Part shown: positions 60,624-64,000 of the stretch, piece after piece
Position numbering within the stretch: the stretch's first letter is position 1
Layout: each line of letters opens with the position of its first letter
DNA from: Halobacillus campisalis
GTDB lineage: Bacteria; Bacillota; Bacilli; Bacillales; Halobacillaceae
DNA length: 64,000 nucleotides
NCBI RefSeq assembly: GCF_030345335.1
Contig: NZ_JAPVRC010000003.1
Span: forward strand, 186,001-250,000
Direction: 5' to 3'
Made by a program: the position numbers and the translations under genes
The notes under the pieces: model-generated
What the model was told of the DNA's origin: nothing
The model's database searches: none
What the model saw: the letters and a program-made list of their open reading frames with translations, nothing else

Positions 60624-60757
60624 AGAGGTATTGGGATCGCCATTCCATTAACAGCTTTTGTCACACTCCAATTATTGTCCAGATCATAGCCATTCATCCT
60701 TCAACAACACATACCTGATTTTTTTCATAATTGCCCCTGATTACTTAAGTCTTGATT

Positions 60758-60934
60758 TCAAGGTGATTCAGCACCATCTGATTTTCTTTCCCAGGTCACC
60801 TCATACAGCCATTTGAAAAAAGTCGCAAATAAGGAGATCCCCATTATATCTAGCGGGGCAAATGTTAAGAACAATACCTGCCATAATGAAAGACCCCCAA
60901 CCATGAATAAGAAAAACCAAAAATAACGCAACAC
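60758..60934 (-). CDS. Small two-helix membrane protein
   Basis: 58 residues: MLRYFWFFLFMVGGLSLWQV, then FAPLDIMGISLFATFFKWLYEVTW and a polar end. GTG start at 60934 preceded by GAGGTG at 6-7 nt; an in-frame GTG three codons earlier overlaps that site. No family recognised. Confidence 0.58.
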   Translation of the reverse strand: MLRYFWFFLFMVGGLSLWQVLFLTFAPLDIMGISLFATFFKWLYEVTWERKSDGAESP

Positions 60935-60977
60935 TTGAATCACCTCTACCTTTAAATCATCTTTTATGATTGACCCT

Positions 60978-61163
60978 TTAGTTGAAAAGAATATTTCCTA
61001 CTAACCCGATTAAAATGATTAAGAAAAAGCCTCCGAAAAGAAAATACCCAATTAACTTTATTGGTAGTGGTAATTTTCCCCTGCCAGTTTTAGGGTAGCC
61101 TTCAATATTCTGTTTATGGGCTATAACGTCGTTGAAAGGTTTGTTTTGGTTTCCATTATTCAT
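60978..61163 (-). CDS. Small protein with C-terminal membrane helix
   Basis: 61 residues: polar, Asn-rich N-terminus (MNNGNQNKPFNDVIAHKQN) and one helix near the end (LIGYFLFGGFFLIILIGLVG). ATG at 61163 with GGAGGTG about 11 nt upstream. No family recognised. Confidence 0.58.
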   Translation of the reverse strand: MNNGNQNKPFNDVIAHKQNIEGYPKTGRGKLPLPIKLIGYFLFGGFFLIILIGLVGNILFN

Positions 61164-61350
61164 AGACGATTTAACACCTCCATTATAGAAATTCAATGCC
61201 TTTTCTCGTTCTCCTCTATTGAAGCTTTCTTATTACATATACGATACGGGCCAAATTTAGTTTCATTATGTCTATTATCTCGAAAATGAGTCTTCCACAG
61301 TTCTGCCTCTTAGCGCAATAAGCGATAGCCACTTTACAGCTGCAAAAAAT

Positions 61351-61887
61351 TCACCTACCATGTTTACGTTTCCACTCCATCGCTTTTCGTTCCAGATCTT
61401 GCACAAAATCATTTTTACCCTCACTATATCGTTCAATGTCTTTGGGGAACTGTTGAGCAAGCATTTCTTTTAATTTCCCGTATTCATTCCTATCTTCACT
61501 ATGCGATTTCAGGTAATCACGGACTGCAAGATGGCGTTCTATTTCAAATTTATTATCATTTTGAAAAAAATGAATTTGGTGTGTCCTGTTCTCTCCACCT
61601 TTTCTAAAATACCTTCTTCCTATAATCCCCAACTCCCCAAGCGGCTCATAGCCTATTTCAATCATTTGTTCATTAAAATCATCAACTTTTTCCACGTTAT
61701 TAACTACTGGCATTATATCGATGATCGGCTTAGCTTTTAAGTTGGGTACTGCTGTACTGCCTATATGATGAATGTCAACAAGTTCACCATTGATTATTTC
61801 TCGTATTTTTAGTGCTTCCTTTTTGTACAGCTCATTCCAGTTTTCATCATACTCTGCAACCATAATGTTCATAGCACGGTTAACCAT
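61351..61887 (-). CDS. GrpB family protein (UPF0157)
   Basis: 178 residues of the GrpB domain, a nucleotidyltransferase-like fold. IMVAEYDENWNELYKKEALKI, HHIGSTAVPNLKAKPIIDIM (GSTA...KPIID core), RYFRKGG and HIHFF-like (HQIHFF) mark it, with a DYLKSHSEDRNEYGKLKEML tail. The activity of stand-alone members is not established. ATG with AAAGGGG upstream; monocistronic. Confidence 0.9.
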   Translation of the reverse strand: MVNRAMNIMVAEYDENWNELYKKEALKIREIINGELVDIHHIGSTAVPNLKAKPIIDIMPVVNNVEKVDDFNEQMIEIGYEPLGELGIIGRRYFRKGGENRTHQIHFFQNDNKFEIERHLAVRDYLKSHSEDRNEYGKLKEMLAQQFPKDIERYSEGKNDFVQDLERKAMEWKRKHGR

Positions 61888-62175
61888 TATATACGCCCCT
61901 TTCCTTCTTGCTTAGATAATAGAAGCTTATCAATAAGTGAACTATAAGGGTAAATATCCAATAATCATACAAAAGTATATGCGTAACCAAGTTTCCGCCT
62001 CGATTACAGGACGCTCATTCGTATGTTCTCCTCAGCAGCCTTATATAGCTTAAATAATCTGCGCTTCATTTCAAAATACACTTAAGGACCGCTCAAATTC
62101 AAAATTACATTTTTTTCCTATTATTAAATGGAATTCTAAGCCAATAATAAGTAATAACAAATACATAAAAAAGCG

Positions 62176-62649
62176 GTGATTTTCATTCTTTTTAATTTTA
62201 TAATAGCCTTTATAATTCCTTGGACGATTGCTATTGTGACCTGCCGACGGGTTCCTGTTTTATTTTTGACAGTGGCCCCATTTATGTCGTTAATGTCTAT
62301 TACCTTTAACCAGTTAGGTATGGAAATGGGATTTTGGACCCTTTACCCTCAAACGGATTTACTTATCTTTAATTCCGTTAATATAGATTTTGGCTATAAC
62401 CCATCGTCGGGATTGCTGTTTGTATTTATGGTTTATTTTAAGAAATGGAAGCGGTGGATAGTGTACTTAGGGTTTTTATTATTTTTAAACGGGGCGGAAA
62501 TGGTAGCTCTGTCATTCGATAAAGTGGTATACAGCGCTCCCTGGAATGTCTTCTATACGTTTCTTACTTACTTCTTCGGCTTGATCGTGTTGGATTTGTA
62601 TTATTTCTTCCTGAAAAAATCGATCCGAAAGTTAGTAGATTCAAAGTGA
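62176..62649 (+). CDS. CBO0543-family membrane protein
   Basis: 157 residues with five hydrophobic segments. EMGFWTLYPQTDLL and LLFVFMVYFKKWKRW fit the CBO0543 family of spore-former membrane proteins of unknown function. The GTG start at 62176 lacks a good ribosome-binding site, so the true start is uncertain by a few codons. Monocistronic. Confidence 0.72.
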   Translation: MIFILFNFIIAFIIPWTIAIVTCRRVPVLFLTVAPFMSLMSITFNQLGMEMGFWTLYPQTDLLIFNSVNIDFGYNPSSGLLFVFMVYFKKWKRWIVYLGFLLFLNGAEMVALSFDKVVYSAPWNVFYTFLTYFFGLIVLDLYYFFLKKSIRKLVDSK

Positions 62650-62864
62650 TATCATGTTATTTCATTGGTCATCAACACCGCAGCTATAGTTAAAATTTCT
62701 ATCGTTAAATTTGTTTCTTACCTACTTTCTCGAACCGCTGCTTGTTCAAATGTTTCACCTTTTTTAACAACCACTGCTTTTATTTTTCACCATCAAAACT
62801 GTCCTTTCGATCACAAAAAATAAAAGCGTATTAACACCTCAAAAAGTGATATTTACCATTATAA

Positions 62865-62916
62865 GTAAACAGGGGTTGGAATGCCAAAAAGTTTTGACAT
62901 TCCAACCCCTGTTTAC
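62865..62916. repeat. Perfect 19-bp inverted repeat
   Basis: GTAAACAGGGGTTGGAATG and its exact inverse enclose a 14-nt loop that also has CCAAAA/TTTTGA complementarity. No T-run follows. It is the only structure in the 62650-63102 gap. Confidence 0.75.
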
Positions 62917-63102
62917 ACGTTGAGTAATAACGGTCCAGTAAGCGCACCCTAAATTAAATAACGAGATCGCCCAATACCATATTCCTTCCATTACCAGACT
63001 TCTACCCTCTTTAACGTTTCTAGCCCTATGGTTTTACTATGTATATATTTACATATCCTTAACAAGCTATATATAGGTGGGGGTATAAAAGGAGGATCTT
63101 CA

Positions 63103-63714
63103 TTGGATTTACATTTCATATGGAAATCTATTGTTATTGTCGTCGGCGGGGTCTTTATTTTAAGGTTAGCTGGACGAAAGTCAATTTCACAGCTTACGGT
63201 TGCCCAGACTGTCATTATGATAGCTGTTGGTTCATTAATTATTCAACCTGTAAGCGAGAGAAACATTTGGATTACTATGGTGATTACATTTTTAATGGTT
63301 CTTACCCTTCTATTTATTGAGTATATCGTGTTGAAATATGATGTTCTAGAAACTTTAATTTATGGAAAATCTCTTATGGTTGTCGAAAATGGGCTGATTA
63401 TTGAAAGCAATTTAAGAAAATTACGTTTAACGGTGGATATGCTTGAAGTGCGATTAAGACAACAAAACATTCAAAATATCAGTGACTTACAATGGGCAAC
63501 TATCGAATCGAATGGTCAGTTAGGATATATGCTAAAACCTGATCTCCAATACTCTACTAAAAAAGATATTCAAATGCTGATGACGATGATTCAAGAGAAC
63601 AACTCTCCTGTCTCTACTGAGACAACAGAAGACCAACCAAATGAATCCTACAACCTTTTTGAGGAAGTTAAAAATGAAAAACATCTAAAGAAACCTCCGG
63701 AAGGATTAAGATGA
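63103..63714 (+). CDS. DUF421 (YetF-like) membrane protein
   Basis: 203 residues: three helices (about 5-85) and a soluble C-terminal domain. RLAGRKSISQLTVAQTVIMIAVGSLI and IYGKSLMVVENGLIIESNLRKLRLTVDMLEVRLRQQNIQNISDLQWATIE mark the DUF421/YetF family; members in spore formers include germination-related YkjA/YdfS-type proteins. TTG start at 63103 with AAAGGAGG upstream. It lies 10 bp before a ClC-type gene. Confidence 0.85.
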   Translation: MDLHFIWKSIVIVVGGVFILRLAGRKSISQLTVAQTVIMIAVGSLIIQPVSERNIWITMVITFLMVLTLLFIEYIVLKYDVLETLIYGKSLMVVENGLIIESNLRKLRLTVDMLEVRLRQQNIQNISDLQWATIESNGQLGYMLKPDLQYSTKKDIQMLMTMIQENNSPVSTETTEDQPNESYNLFEEVKNEKHLKKPPEGLR

Positions 63715-63724
63715 GGAATGCGAC

Positions 63725-64000
63725 ATGGATAGAAAACTAAAATATATAAACTTTTTCACGGTTCTTAGTCGATGGGTATTTTTCGGAAGCCTGATTGGTA
63801 TAGTTGTGGGTTCGTTCACTGCTTTCCTATTAGAAACCAATGATTTTTTAGGAGAGATAAGAGAAGAAAGCGGATGGCTCATCTTTTTTCTTCCTTTAGC
63901 AGGAGTTGTGGTCGGGTACATATATATGAAGTTTGGAAAGGTTTTTTTAAATAACACACTGCATGACGCAGCTGAATTAAATAATTTAGTAATTGAAGGC
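63725..64000 (+). CDS. ClC-family chloride channel/antiporter, N-terminal part
   Basis: Partial: 92 codons to the right edge without a stop. MDRKLKYINFFTVLSRWVFF, then GSLIGIVVGSFTAFLLETND and FFLPLAGVVVGYIYMKFGK are typical of the N-terminal helices of voltage-gated ClC-type proteins. ATG at 63725 with GAGG 9 nt upstream. Probably co-transcribed with the DUF421 gene. Confidence 0.75.
   Translation, partial: MDRKLKYINFFTVLSRWVFFGSLIGIVVGSFTAFLLETNDFLGEIREESGWLIFFLPLAGVVVGYIYMKFGKVFLNNTLHDAAELNNLVIEG

Overview
The window reads as a chromosomal segment of a low-to-moderate-GC, endospore-forming, salt-adapted Bacillaceae. Halobacillus or a close relative is the best guess. The grounds are the Firmicute ribosome-binding sites with frequent TTG/GTG starts, an aa3-type menaquinol oxidase, spore genes (CotD-like coat protein, LysM-Gmad2 protein, GerA fragment, YrzI-like peptides), acidic proteins, and many intergenic copies of a ~120-bp palindromic repeat. 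Two perfect parS (ParB-binding) palindromes suggest the segment lies in the origin-proximal part of the chromosome.

Layout. 1-1.35 kb: qoxB (partial) and qoxA. 1.6-2.9 kb: dapA behind a lysine riboswitch. 3.4-10.2 kb: an amide-hydrolysis module with three M20 peptidase-family hydrolases, a winged-helix regulator and an AbgT-family transporter; the operon and the transporter gene share a nearly identical operator. 10.2-14 kb: repeats, YuiD-like, a lipoprotein, a lipoyl-fold protein lacking its lysine, a cupin. 14.5-20.6 kb: Rieske flavoprotein (YhfW), Mn-catalase, YjzC, GsiB-like KGG protein, DUF2512, DUF3231, PadR/HAAS pair. 20.8-26.9 kb: MFS exporter with a leader, soluble chemoreceptor, LrgAB, CotD-like. 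26.9-32 kb: a MutS2-like ATPase without the Smr nuclease behind an attenuator-like leader, an AlkC-like glycosylase, a diguanylate cyclase. 32-36 kb: a small ars operon without a pump, FosB, a MerR regulator, and an RDD protein with a frameshift. 36-42.3 kb: a GntR/ABC/permease/ECF-sigma operon facing a decayed paralogous cassette. 42.5-50.2 kb: YdaK/YdaM-like pair, SDR, DrrAB-like ABC exporter, Maa. 50.3-55.2 kb: operons of tiny membrane proteins, PaiA, GerA fragment, DUF4397 and LysM proteins, YrzI-like micro-operon. 55.4-64 kb: two Gfo/Idh/MocA dehydrogenases, an SMR pair, HAD phosphatase, GrpB, membrane proteins and a partial ClC channel.

How it works together. The clearest functional unit is uptake and hydrolysis of an acylated or amide-linked compound (AbgT plus three M20 hydrolases) under one regulator. 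The most interesting signal is regulatory. Three loci (the Smr-less MutS2 gene, the YrzI-like micro-operon and the MFS exporter) have short leader ORFs with good ribosome-binding sites. Their coding sequence, or an adjacent segment, can pair with terminators or with the downstream ribosome-binding site. These look like translation-sensing attenuators.

Several genes show decay: the RDD homopolymer frameshift, the GntR/ABC/permease cassette, the GerA fragment, a Nudix remnant and a truncated paralogue. Two otherwise intact-looking genes appear to start at AUA or AUU.
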